Positions 1 to 6,008 are shown, counted from the first letter of the stretch. The stretch: DNA of 6,008 bases from Bacteroidota bacterium (GCA_027297025.1 JAPUIM010000501.1:1-6008), one strand, 5' to 3'. The notes: generated by a model from the letters alone, not told the origin. Made by a program: numbers and translations.

Positions 1-961
1 GTTAACGGATAAAGAAACTCTTTTGGAAAATTTGTTGGTCCCACAACAACAAGCTACCATGATGGTTCCGGTAAAGGTGGGAGACTATACTGATTTCTAC
101 TCCAGTATTGAACATGCCACCAATGTTGGATCTATGTTTCGAGATCCTGATAATGCACTACTTCCCAACTGGCGCCATTTGCCGGTTGCCTACCACGGGA
201 GGGCTTCTTCAATAATAGTGTCAGGCCAACAAATCCATCGACCCAAGGGGCAATCCAAAGCCTCCGATGGTTTTCCTACTTTTGGCCCCACACAAAAATT
301 GGATTTTGAATTGGAAATGGCTTTTATTACTTGTGAAAATAATCCCTTGGGGCATAGCATTCCGGTAGGTAAAGTCGAAGACTATATTTTTGGATTCGTG
401 TTATTCAATGATTGGTCGGCCCGGGATTTTCAAACTTGGGAATACCAGCCGTTAGGCCCCTTTTTGGCCAAGAACTTTGCCTCATCAATATCACCTTGGA
501 TAGTGACACTTGATGCATTGGAGCCATTCAGAGTGGATGGACCGGAGCAGGATCCTGAAGTTCTTCCATATTTGGAAAGCTATGGTTCAAAAAATTTTGA
601 TATCAATCTGGAAGTGGCTATTAAATCTCAGGAAAGTGAAGAAAAAGTTATCTCCCGAACTAATTTCAAACATATGTATTGGAACGTTAACCAGCAATTG
701 GCCCATCATACAATCAATGGATGTAATGTAAAAGTAGGAGACATGTTTGCTTCTGGCACCATAAGTGGATCGGAACCAGGTTCCTATGGATCGATGTTAG
801 AGTTAGCCTGGAATGGTACTAAACCCATAACCCTGTCGGAGGGTACCAAAAGAAGTTTTATTGAAGACCAGGATATAGTGGTGATGAGAGCTTATGCTGA
901 AAAAAATGGGGTGAGAATTGGATTTGGAGAAGTGAGCACAAGAGTACTTCCTTCCCTTTAG
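1..961 (+). CDS. fahA: Fumarylacetoacetase, 5'-truncated by the window edge
   Basis: This enzyme hydrolyses 4-fumarylacetoacetate to fumarate and acetoacetate, the last step of tyrosine/homogentisate breakdown in the cytosol. The frame is open from base 2, so the start lies upstream; by comparison with mouse FAH roughly 95 N-terminal residues (most of the SH3-like domain) are missing. The TTG at 23 is unlikely to be the true start. Counting that codon as residue 1, the catalytic core is intact: DYTDFYSS at 21-28 followed by the catalytic His31, metal ligands Asp24, Glu96, Glu98 and Asp130 (in NDWSARD), Arg134, Gln137, Lys150, and SGTISGS with Thr246 followed by Glu260. These correspond to Asp126, His133, Glu199/201, Asp233, Arg237, Gln240, Lys253, Thr350 and Glu364 of mouse FAH as I remember that numbering. 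It ends with TAG 19 nt before the flavin reductase gene, suggesting one transcript. The assignment is near certain; no damage is visible. Confidence 0.96.
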   Translation, partial: LTDKETLLENLLVPQQQATMMVPVKVGDYTDFYSSIEHATNVGSMFRDPDNALLPNWRHLPVAYHGRASSIIVSGQQIHRPKGQSKASDGFPTFGPTQKLDFELEMAFITCENNPLGHSIPVGKVEDYIFGFVLFNDWSARDFQTWEYQPLGPFLAKNFASSISPWIVTLDALEPFRVDGPEQDPEVLPYLESYGSKNFDINLEVAIKSQESEEKVISRTNFKHMYWNVNQQLAHHTINGCNVKVGDMFASGTISGSEPGSYGSMLELAWNGTKPITLSEGTKRSFIEDQDIVVMRAYAEKNGVRIGFGEVSTRVLPSL

Positions 962-980
962 CTCCAACCAATGTTTTAAG

Positions 981-1868
981 ATGATTGTTGATCCAAAAAA
1001 GGTTTCTGTATCGGAGTTGCATGGGTATTTATTGGGTGCTGTAGCTCCCCGCCCTATAGCATTTGCCAGTACCATTGATGGTAAAGGAAACGTAAACCTG
1101 AGTCCTTTTAGTTTTTTCAATGCTTTCAGCGCCAATCCACCAATCTTGGTTTTTTCCCCAGCCCGAAGAGGGAGGGACAATACCACCAAAAATACTTTGG
1201 ATAACGTATTGGAAGTAGCGGAAGTAGTTATCAACATTGTGAGTCATTCCATAGTAGAGCAGATGTCTTTGTCCAGTGCCGAATTTGAAAAAGATGTAGA
1301 TGAGTTTGTGAAATCGGGACTAACACCGGTAGCTTCGGACCGGATCGCACCTCCAAGAGTAGGTGAATCGCCAGCGTCGTTTGAATGTAAGGTAAATCAG
1401 GTGCTCTCCCTGGGAGATAAGGGTGCCGCCGGCAACCTGGTGATCTGCGAGGTCTTACTGGCTCATTTCAAAGATGAAATTTTTGATATCCACGGGAAAA
1501 TCAATCCATTTAAACTGGACGCGGTGGCCAGGATGGGAGGGAATTGGTATTCCAGGGCACAAGGAGAAAGTTTGTTTGAAATTCCTAAACCAATTGGAAC
1601 CAAACCATTGGGATTTGATCAACTTCCCGATCATGTGAAAAATAGTACCATTCTATCGGGAAATGATTTGGGTAGGTTAGCCAATGTGGAGATATTGCCC
1701 GATAAGAATATGCTCCAAGAGTATGGTAGGGATAAGGAGGTGCAAAACATTTTGGAAAATTGGCAAAATAATCCAGAACAATTACGATATCATCTCCATT
1801 TATTGGCTAAAAAACATCTTCAAAAGGATGAAATGGAAAAGGCCTGGAGTGTTTTATTACAAAGCTAG
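981..1868 (+). CDS. Flavin reductase family protein (FMN-binding split barrel) with C-terminal extension
   Basis: Predicted cytosolic flavoprotein, 295 residues. Residues about 15-190 match the flavin reductase-like / flavoredoxin domain: APRPIAFAST at 22-31, a NLSPFSFFNAFSANPP stretch at 39-54, the NTTKNTL segment at 67-73 and EVVINIV at 81-87, all typical of the FMN-binding barrel of DIM6/NTAB-type proteins. The domain ends near MGGNWYSR (185-192). A further ~95 residues follow, containing GFDQLP (211-216), a GNDLGRLANVE stretch and a charged, probably helical end; this is beyond the minimal domain, and I do not know its function. The ATG at 981 fits the usual N-terminus of the family; there is no clear Shine-Dalgarno sequence. 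It follows fumarylacetoacetase by 19 nt, so a role in aromatic amino acid catabolism or supply of reduced flavin is plausible, but that is inferred from context only. The actual substrate is unknown. Confidence 0.88.
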   Translation: MIVDPKKVSVSELHGYLLGAVAPRPIAFASTIDGKGNVNLSPFSFFNAFSANPPILVFSPARRGRDNTTKNTLDNVLEVAEVVINIVSHSIVEQMSLSSAEFEKDVDEFVKSGLTPVASDRIAPPRVGESPASFECKVNQVLSLGDKGAAGNLVICEVLLAHFKDEIFDIHGKINPFKLDAVARMGGNWYSRAQGESLFEIPKPIGTKPLGFDQLPDHVKNSTILSGNDLGRLANVEILPDKNMLQEYGRDKEVQNILENWQNNPEQLRYHLHLLAKKHLQKDEMEKAWSVLLQS

Positions 1869-1949
1869 TCTGTTCCGAAATTTAAATTATTGGTCCCGGA
1901 TCAAATTCTAATAGATTCAACCAAATTACAAGCCCCAATAAAGACTGAT

Positions 1950-1957
1950 TACTTTTG
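1950..1957 (+). promoter_or_regulatory. Candidate Bacteroidota -7 element upstream of polyprenyl synthase
   Basis: TACTTTTG matches the Bacteroidota sigma-70-type -7 consensus TAnnTTTG exactly and would give a leader of about 30 nt before the ATG at 1994. No TTG is seen at the expected -33 distance (around 1925-1932), so support is partial. An alternative reading uses TTTG at 1954-1957 as the -33 element and TAATATTG at 1976-1983 (7 of 8 matches) as the -7 element, but that would leave a leader of only a few bases. The rest of the 125-bp gap (1869-1993) shows no convincing terminator or RNA gene. Confidence 0.35.
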
Positions 1958-1993
1958 TATTAGGCCAATTTGATATAATATTGTATCCTTAAT

Positions 1994-2968
1994 ATGGCTC
2001 TCACTATTAAAGATATCCAGTCCCCTATTGCTCAAGAGATGGTGGAATTTGAAAAGAAATTTCACCAATCAATGAAAAGCAAAGTGCTGTTGTTGGATAA
2101 GATCATGGGCTATATCGTAAAACGCAAAGGGAAGCAGATGCGCCCTATGTTTGTTTTTCTGGCCGCCGGAGTAGCTGGCAATATCAATGATTCAACTTAT
2201 CGGGGAGCCTCACTAATTGAACTGCTTCATACAGCTACCTTGGTACATGATGATGTAGTAGATGATGCCAATTACCGCCGGGGTTTTTTTTCTATTAACG
2301 CACTTTGGAAAAACAAGATTGCGGTTTTGGTAGGCGATTATCTACTTTCACGGGGATTGTTACTATCCATCGACCATGGCGACCACAACTTATTGAAAAT
2401 AGTTTCTCAAGCTGTTAGAGAAATGAGTGAGGGGGAGCTTTTACAAATGGAAAAAGCCCGGCATCTGGATATTACCCAAGAAATATACTTTGAAATAATT
2501 CGTCAAAAGACAGCATCATTAATAGCTTCATGCTGTGCGGTTGGAGCAAGTTCAGTTGGAGCCAACCATGGGACGGTGGAGAAAATGCATGAATTTGGTG
2601 AGAACGTGGGAATGGCTTTTCAGATAAAGGACGATCTATTTGACTATGGTAATGAAGAAATAGGAAAACCTCTAGGCATAGATATAAAGGAGAAAAAGAT
2701 GACCCTTCCATTAATATATTCTTTGACAAAAGCCACTTGGTTAAAGAAAAAGGAGATCATATATATCATTAGACATCAAAGCAATAAACCCAAGAAAGTG
2801 GCTATGGTTATAGAATTTGTAAAGAAATCGGGAGGAATTGAATATGCCACGGAAGTCATGCAAAAATATCACCTACAAGCCCAGGATGTGCTAAGCGGTT
2901 TCGCCGATTCTACCTATAAAAAATCCCTTTCCCAATTGGTTACTTTTACCATTGACCGACAGAAATAA
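1994..2968 (+). CDS. Polyprenyl synthetase (long-chain trans-polyprenyl diphosphate synthase, IspB-like)
   Basis: Condenses isopentenyl diphosphate units onto an allylic diphosphate to make a long all-trans chain, most likely the side chain of menaquinone. At 324 residues it has the normal length. Visible motifs are GKQMRP (46-51, diphosphate binding), the first Asp-rich motif DDVVD (86-90) followed by Arg95-Arg96, the GD pair (114-115), the conserved Lys-Thr-Ala (172-174), Gln210 and the second Asp-rich motif DDLFD (213-217). The residue five before the first Asp-rich motif is Ala81, small rather than aromatic, as in long-chain synthases such as E. coli IspB; this argues against a farnesyl diphosphate synthase. 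The product length (C35, C40 or other) cannot be read from sequence alone. The ATG at 1994 gives the MALTIKDIQSPIA N-terminus typical of Cytophagales homologues. Gaps of 125 and 287 bp on either side suggest its own transcription unit. Confidence 0.94.
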   Translation: MALTIKDIQSPIAQEMVEFEKKFHQSMKSKVLLLDKIMGYIVKRKGKQMRPMFVFLAAGVAGNINDSTYRGASLIELLHTATLVHDDVVDDANYRRGFFSINALWKNKIAVLVGDYLLSRGLLLSIDHGDHNLLKIVSQAVREMSEGELLQMEKARHLDITQEIYFEIIRQKTASLIASCCAVGASSVGANHGTVEKMHEFGENVGMAFQIKDDLFDYGNEEIGKPLGIDIKEKKMTLPLIYSLTKATWLKKKEIIYIIRHQSNKPKKVAMVIEFVKKSGGIEYATEVMQKYHLQAQDVLSGFADSTYKKSLSQLVTFTIDRQK

Positions 2969-2976
2969 AGCGCTTT
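2967..2976. repeat. Perfect 10-bp palindrome at the polyprenyl synthase stop
   Basis: AAAGCGCTTT is self-complementary and includes the last two bases of the TAA stop codon. It has no loop and is not followed by a T-run, so it is not a standard intrinsic terminator. It could be a dyad binding site or chance. Confidence 0.4.
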
Positions 2977-3143
2977 CCCAGTCAATTAGTATTTCCAAAC
3001 ACATTCTCCCACCGTGTTAACAAAAACTGAAAAGGGTTAAAACCTTACTGTATTCTGTCTTTTATTCATTTCGACTCAATTTTTCCTGGATTTACCTATT
3101 CGTGGAATAAATCCAAAATACTTCCTTCAACCTCAGATTAAGC

Positions 3144-3151
3144 TATTTTTG
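3144..3151 (+). promoter_or_regulatory. Candidate -7 element, upstream of the MraZ boxes
   Basis: TATTTTTG is an exact match to the Bacteroidota -7 consensus TAnnTTTG. A transcript starting just downstream would have a leader of about 100 nt, and the MraZ-like boxes would lie in its first 40 nt, where a bound protein would be expected to repress. There is no good TTG at the matching -33 position (around 3119-3127), so this remains tentative. Confidence 0.35.
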
Positions 3152-3166
3152 GGTTATTTTTTTACA

Positions 3167-3193
3167 AAAGTGGAATAAAGTGGGAAAAAGTGG
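3167..3193 (+). promoter_or_regulatory. MraZ operator: three direct AAAGTGG boxes
   Basis: AAAGTGG occurs at 3167-3173, 3177-3183 and 3187-3193, with 3-nt spacers and an exact 10-bp period, about one helical turn. The last box ends 62 bp before the mraZ ATG. MraZ is known to bind tandem GTGG-containing repeats at a 10-bp period upstream of its own gene: TGGG-type boxes with 5-nt spacers in E. coli, and AAAGTG[T/G] with short spacers in Mycoplasma. The arrangement here matches both descriptions and sits directly upstream of mraZ. The repeats are seen directly; binding by this MraZ is inferred from the family. Confidence 0.85.
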
Positions 3194-3224
3194 TTGGAAT
3201 TGTCATTTATATTTTTAACATTTG
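3194..3224 (+). promoter_or_regulatory. Candidate promoter between the MraZ boxes and mraZ
   Basis: TTG at 3194-3196 lies 19 bp upstream of TAACATTTG (3216-3224), which resembles TAnnTTTG with one extra base. A start just downstream would give a leader of about 25-30 nt, normal for this phylum. In this reading the MraZ boxes abut the -33 element on its upstream side, a position more typical of an activator. The match is imperfect, and it competes with the element at 3144-3151. Confidence 0.35.
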
Positions 3225-3255
3225 CCTAGCGCTAAACACCATAAAATCGGGCTGA

Positions 3256-3699
3256 ATGGCATTTTTCACAAGTGAATATGAATGTAAGCTAGACGCTAAG
3301 GGAAGGATCGTATTGCCCGCTAAGATCAAGTCAAATCTTCCTGAAGCTTCTGGAAATGAATTGATGATAAGAACAGGTTTTGAACCTTGCCTGGTGGTTT
3401 ATCCTCTGGTGGAGTATAAGAAGATCTTTTCCAAAATATCCGGCTTAAACGAATTCAACGAAGAATACAGAAAGCTGCAACGCAATTTTTTCAGGGGGAA
3501 TATGCAGGTGGAATTAGATAATATGGGAAGATTCTTGATTCCTAAATCAATGTTAAAGTATGCCCAATTGGAAAAAAATGTGATAGTGGTTGGCATGGGT
3601 AATCGGGTGGAAATCTGGAATCCTGAACGTTATCAGCATTTTTTAATAAAGGATCAGAATGAATTTTCGAGGCTGGCTCAAAAATATTTAAACGAATAA
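3256..3699 (+). CDS. mraZ: Transcriptional regulator MraZ
   Basis: DNA-binding regulator of the division and cell wall cluster, normally its first gene. At 147 residues the length is typical. It contains two SpoVT-AbrB-type half-repeats: the first with DAKGRIVLPAK at 13-23, the second with DNMGRFLIPKSML at 88-100, both carrying the Dx2GR signature. A linker with GFEPCLVVYP (41-50) and FNEEYRKLQRNFFRG (67-81), plus VGMGNRVEIWNPE near the end, are strongly conserved MraZ features. The protein forms ring-shaped oligomers in other bacteria, which explains how it can read several tandem boxes at once. The ATG at 3256 gives the expected MAFFTSEYECKLDAKGR start. Autoregulation through the boxes at 3167-3193 is likely. 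It is repressive in E. coli and activating in Mycoplasma; the sign here cannot be told from sequence. Confidence 0.97.
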   Translation: MAFFTSEYECKLDAKGRIVLPAKIKSNLPEASGNELMIRTGFEPCLVVYPLVEYKKIFSKISGLNEFNEEYRKLQRNFFRGNMQVELDNMGRFLIPKSMLKYAQLEKNVIVVGMGNRVEIWNPERYQHFLIKDQNEFSRLAQKYLNE

Positions 3700-3701
3700 C
3701 A

Positions 3702-3890
3702 ATGGATTCAAAAATAAACTTGTGGAGCGTGCTAAATGGCAGTGAGATATTTGATAGCATAAGTAGCTGGATGCAAGCGCGAGCCAGGCCCTTTTATTTG
3801 ACTCAGCAATTAACTGTAAACTGCAACCGATACGGGGATGGAGATATTTTGGATAACAGGCATCAAACCAATATTGATGAGTTTTCATGA
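3702..3890 (+). CDS. Possible small ORF (62 aa) filling the mraZ-rsmH gap
   Basis: I do not recognise this ORF. Its ATG lies 2 nt after the mraZ stop codon, and its TGA lies 14 nt inside rsmH in another frame, so it spans the whole 177-bp gap in an otherwise tightly packed operon. The predicted peptide is soluble-looking, with no signal peptide or membrane segment, two Trp residues (W8, W23), an RAR stretch (26-28) and an acidic C-terminal half. Codon use is not obviously different from its neighbours, but the ORF is too short for that to be decisive. It may be a real small protein, a leader whose translation carries ribosomes across to rsmH, or chance. No Shine-Dalgarno sequence is evident. 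Confidence 0.35.
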   Translation: MDSKINLWSVLNGSEIFDSISSWMQARARPFYLTQQLTVNCNRYGDGDILDNRHQTNIDEFS

Positions 3891-4779
3891 GCCGGTTTTA
3901 CTCAAAGAGTGTATTGAAGGATTAAAGATAAAACAAGATGGTGTTTATGTTGATCTCACATATGGCGGAGGGGGACATACTAAGGTTATACTGGAAAAAA
4001 TCGGTAAAGGTCGGGTATTCAGTTTTGATGTGGATGCTGATGCTAAACATAATGCGGATCAGCTCAAAAACCCCTCTTTCACTTTTATACAGGCTAATTT
4101 TCGTTATGCACAGAAGTACCTTAGATTTTATAAAGTACAGCAAATAAATGGCATAATGGCAGACCTTGGAGTTTCTTCTTATCAAATTGATACGCCGGAG
4201 AAAGGGTTTTCTTCCAGGTACGATGCCCCCCTGGATATGCGCATGGACCCTGAAATCGAAATTACAGCAGCTCAGGTACTAAATCAATTTGATGAAAAAG
4301 AACTGCACAAAATATTCGGCATGTACGGTGAAGTAAGGAATGCCAAAACCTTGGCCCGCGATGTGGTGGCTTATAGGGCCAAAGGTCAGATTACCACTAC
4401 TAGTGAATTTATTGGTTTTTTAAACAAATATGCCAGGAAGGGAAGGGAATCAAAATATTATGCCCAAGTATTTCAGGCATTACGCATTGTGGTAAATGAT
4501 GAGTTGGGAGCCTTGGAAGATATGCTGAAAATGAGCGTTAATATATTGAGACCAGGAGGTAGGCTAGCTATTATATCCTACCATTCTTTAGAAGACCGGA
4601 TGGTTAAAAAATTTATGAATACGGGAAAAAAAAGTGGCCTCTTGGAAAAAGATATTTACGGGAATATTCAAAGACCCTTTGATCCGGTAAACCGGAAACC
4701 ATTGACCCCTTCCAGCCAGGAAGTGAGTCAAAACAAGAGAGCACGTAGTGCAAAATTGAGGATAGCCCAAAGAAATTAA
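3877..4779 (+). CDS. rsmH: 16S rRNA (cytosine-1402-N4)-methyltransferase RsmH (MraW)
   Basis: Uses S-adenosylmethionine to methylate N4 of C1402 in the 16S rRNA decoding centre. The 300-residue length fits the family. Motifs visible: HEPVLL at 4-9, the SAM-binding YGGGGHTK at 29-36 after VDLT, FDVD at 50-53, ADLGVSS at 95-101, the signature GFSSRYDAPLDMRMDP at 110-125, QALRIVVNDEL in the third quarter, YHSLEDR at 235-241, and a C-terminal NKRARSAKLR segment. I chose the ATG at 3877 because it gives the family N-terminus MSFHEPVLLKE. An in-frame ATG at 3838 would add 13 residues that do not look like any RsmH. The stop overlaps the ftsL-like ATG by one base (TAATG), implying translational coupling. 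Confidence 0.97.
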   Translation: MSFHEPVLLKECIEGLKIKQDGVYVDLTYGGGGHTKVILEKIGKGRVFSFDVDADAKHNADQLKNPSFTFIQANFRYAQKYLRFYKVQQINGIMADLGVSSYQIDTPEKGFSSRYDAPLDMRMDPEIEITAAQVLNQFDEKELHKIFGMYGEVRNAKTLARDVVAYRAKGQITTTSEFIGFLNKYARKGRESKYYAQVFQALRIVVNDELGALEDMLKMSVNILRPGGRLAIISYHSLEDRMVKKFMNTGKKSGLLEKDIYGNIQRPFDPVNRKPLTPSSQEVSQNKRARSAKLRIAQRN

Positions 4780-5156
4780 TGATGGAACAAAACGCTTTTA
4801 GATTTAAAAACTACCAGGATCCAAAAAGGAGTTTCTTTTCTTTAATTGAGAGGGTCTTCAATCTGGAAAAACTCTTTGAAGATGGAATCCCTGTAAGATT
4901 CTTACCCAAAATGGTATTTATTACGGTTTTCGGGATCTTTTATATAGGCAATAGTCATTACGCTGAAAAGACTATTAGGAAAATTGATAAGATCCAATTG
5001 GAAGTGGAAAACCTGAGGGCCGACTATACCACACTAAAAGCCGACTATATGTTTGATAGCAAACAATCTGAGGTGGCTAGGAAGGTTGCTAGTCGAGGAT
5101 TACATGAAAGCCAAAAACCACCGTTTAAGATACAGATAAAAAAAGGTGAATATTAA
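4779..5156 (+). CDS. ftsL: FtsL-like cell division protein
   Basis: Small bitopic membrane protein of the divisome. In other bacteria FtsL, with FtsB and FtsQ, activates the FtsW-FtsI septal wall synthase. The 125-residue product has a cytoplasmic N-terminal part of about 40 residues, a single hydrophobic segment at about 42-57 (rich in V, F, I), and then a polar heptad-like, probably coiled-coil region at about 62-95. The C-terminal DYMFDSKQSEVARKVASRGL stretch is typical of the Bacteroidota FtsL-like family, which is longer at its N-terminus than E. coli FtsL. Position between rsmH and ftsI is the classical ftsL slot. The start may be ATG 4779 (overlapping the rsmH stop) or the adjacent ATG 4782. 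The end overlaps ftsI by 11 nt. The function rests on topology, position and family resemblance. Confidence 0.9.
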   Translation: MMEQNAFRFKNYQDPKRSFFSLIERVFNLEKLFEDGIPVRFLPKMVFITVFGIFYIGNSHYAEKTIRKIDKIQLEVENLRADYTTLKADYMFDSKQSEVARKVASRGLHESQKPPFKIQIKKGEY

Positions 5157-6008
5157 AAAATCCATATTGCTTAGGGTTCGGGTGTCGTTTCTCCTGGTGT
5201 TTTTATTTTCGGGGGCTATTATATACCGGACTTTTGATATCCAGTGGATTGAAGGTCAAAAATGGGCTAAAAAAGGCCGTGAAATTGGATTGAAATTCAG
5301 AAAAGTAAGAGCTACCAGGGGAAATATATATTCCGATAACGGGAGTCTCTTGGCTACTTCTGTCCCGTTTTACAAAGTAGCTTTTGATCCAACTGTAGCC
5401 CGTGATCAACTTTTTGAGGGCTCCATAGATACTTTAGCCTTATTACTTTCTCAACATTTCAAAGACAAGAGCCCCGGTTTCTATCAAAGGAAAATCAAAA
5501 ATGCCAGGGCAGCCAACAAACGTTATTTAGTTCTTAATAAACAAAGGATCGGGTACCAGGAAAAGAAACTAATGTCGGAGTGGCCCATTTTTAAAGAGGG
5601 AAGATTGCGTGGTGGGGTGATTTTTGAAAAGGTAGATAAACGTCTTCGTCCCTTCTCTCATTTGGGATCAAGGACCATCGGATATATAAATGAAGATAAT
5701 TACGGAGCCGGATTGGAGTACAGTTTCAATAAAATCCTTGCGGGAAGAGATGGGCAGGCTTTGTTCCAAAAAATGGCGGGTGGTAATTGGAAACCTGTTT
5801 ATCATGATTCTGAGGTTCGTCCGATTGAGGGCATGGATATAGAGACCACTTTGGATATCAATTTACAAGATGTAGTAGAATCTGCCTTACACCGCTCGCT
5901 GACTAATCATGATGCCGACTTTGGTTGTGTGGTGGTTATGGAAGTACAATCCGGAGAGATCAAGGCGATTTCCAATCTTAGCAAAGACAGAAAAGGCAGT
6001 TACAGAGA
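5146..6008 (+). CDS. ftsI: Class B penicillin-binding protein / division transpeptidase FtsI, 3'-truncated by the window edge
   Basis: Septal peptidoglycan transpeptidase (PBP3 type). The frame is open from the GTG at 5146 to the window end, 287 complete codons, roughly 40% of a typical 650-700-residue protein. The GTG start gives the N-terminus MNIKKSILLRVRVSF, matching homologues of this phylum, and it overlaps the ftsL-like gene by 11 nt. A membrane anchor lies at about 13-27. The PBP dimerisation domain follows, with RATRGNIYSDNG at 55-66, the VDKRLRPFSHLGSRTIGYI region and GAGLEYSFNKILAGRDG at 187-203. TTLDINLQ (234-241) leads into the transpeptidase domain, whose first strand is GCVVVMEVQSGEI. 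The catalytic SxxK, SxN and KTG motifs all lie beyond the window, so activity cannot be judged. No ATG start is available near this position. murE would be expected further downstream. Confidence 0.93.
   Translation, partial: MNIKKSILLRVRVSFLLVFLFSGAIIYRTFDIQWIEGQKWAKKGREIGLKFRKVRATRGNIYSDNGSLLATSVPFYKVAFDPTVARDQLFEGSIDTLALLLSQHFKDKSPGFYQRKIKNARAANKRYLVLNKQRIGYQEKKLMSEWPIFKEGRLRGGVIFEKVDKRLRPFSHLGSRTIGYINEDNYGAGLEYSFNKILAGRDGQALFQKMAGGNWKPVYHDSEVRPIEGMDIETTLDINLQDVVESALHRSLTNHDADFGCVVVMEVQSGEIKAISNLSKDRKGSYR

Larger units (their letters stand above)
2969..3255 (+). promoter_or_regulatory. mraZ/dcw upstream regulatory region (287 bp without a gene)
   Basis: AT-rich gap between the polyprenyl synthase stop and the mraZ start. 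I see no ORF, tRNA or clear intrinsic terminator. It holds, in order: a 10-bp palindrome overlapping the upstream stop codon (2967-2976); a partial copy of the later repeat unit (3091-3111); an exact TAnnTTTG match (3144-3151); the three MraZ-like boxes (3167-3193); and a second promoter-like element (3194-3224) before the mraZ ATG. Its contents are consistent with being the main control region for the dcw operon. Confidence 0.7.

Noticed and set aside
23..25. TTG as the start of fumarylacetoacetase
   Set aside because: The frame stays open to the window edge and the family has about 100 more N-terminal residues, so the gene begins upstream.
803..1237. Antisense 144-codon ORF over the fahA/flavin reductase junction
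   Set aside because: It lies opposite two clearly conserved genes, crosses their junction, and its translation resembles no known family; it is a shadow of the coding strand.
1873..1900. TCCG...CGGA inverted repeat after the flavin reductase gene
   Set aside because: A 4-bp stem with a loop of about 20 nt and no T-tract does not support a terminator.
3032..3046. AAGG...CCTT hairpin as a terminator for the polyprenyl synthase
   Set aside because: The stem is only about 4 bp, the loop is A/T-rich, and no proper T-run follows.
3838..3876. In-frame upstream ATG as an earlier rsmH start
   Set aside because: The 13 added residues do not match RsmH N-termini, whereas ATG 3877 gives the expected MSFHEPVLLKE.
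5203..5409. Antisense 68-codon ORF in the ftsI region
   Set aside because: It lies opposite the conserved dimerisation domain of the penicillin-binding protein and shows no independent signal.

Overview
The window comes from a low-GC Bacteroidota chromosome, most likely of the Cytophagales. The evidence is protein-level resemblance (a Bacteroidota-type FtsL-like protein, and polyprenyl synthase and MraZ N-termini typical of that group), weak or absent Shine-Dalgarno sequences, and sites resembling the Bacteroidota -7 element TAnnTTTG. All genes lie on the + strand.

Layout. (1) Positions 1-1868: the C-terminal three quarters of fumarylacetoacetase, the last step of tyrosine/homogentisate catabolism. 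It is followed after 19 nt by a flavin-reductase-family FMN-binding protein with an extra C-terminal region of about 95 residues; the two are probably co-transcribed. (2) Positions 1869-1993: a 125-bp gap with a candidate promoter. (3) Positions 1994-2968: a long-chain trans-polyprenyl diphosphate synthase, presumably making the menaquinone side chain. (4) Positions 2969-3255: a 287-bp AT-rich regulatory region. Its main feature is three direct AAAGTGG repeats at an exact 10-bp period, which fit the MraZ operator, plus possible promoters on either side. (5) Positions 3256-6008: the start of the division and cell wall (dcw) cluster: mraZ, a possible 62-codon ORF filling the gap, rsmH, an ftsL-like gene, and the first 287 codons of a class B penicillin-binding protein (ftsI) cut by the window end before its catalytic SxxK motif.

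The dcw genes are tightly packed. rsmH and ftsL overlap by 1 nt (TAATG) and ftsL and ftsI by 11 nt, the latter starting at GTG, so translational coupling is likely. MraZ probably regulates its own operon through the boxes at 3167-3193. RsmH modifies 16S rRNA, and the FtsL-like protein and FtsI act together in septal peptidoglycan synthesis. I see no mobile element, CRISPR array, tRNA or rRNA. Most of the window is conserved core genome; the least explained parts are the mraZ upstream region and the mraZ-rsmH gap.
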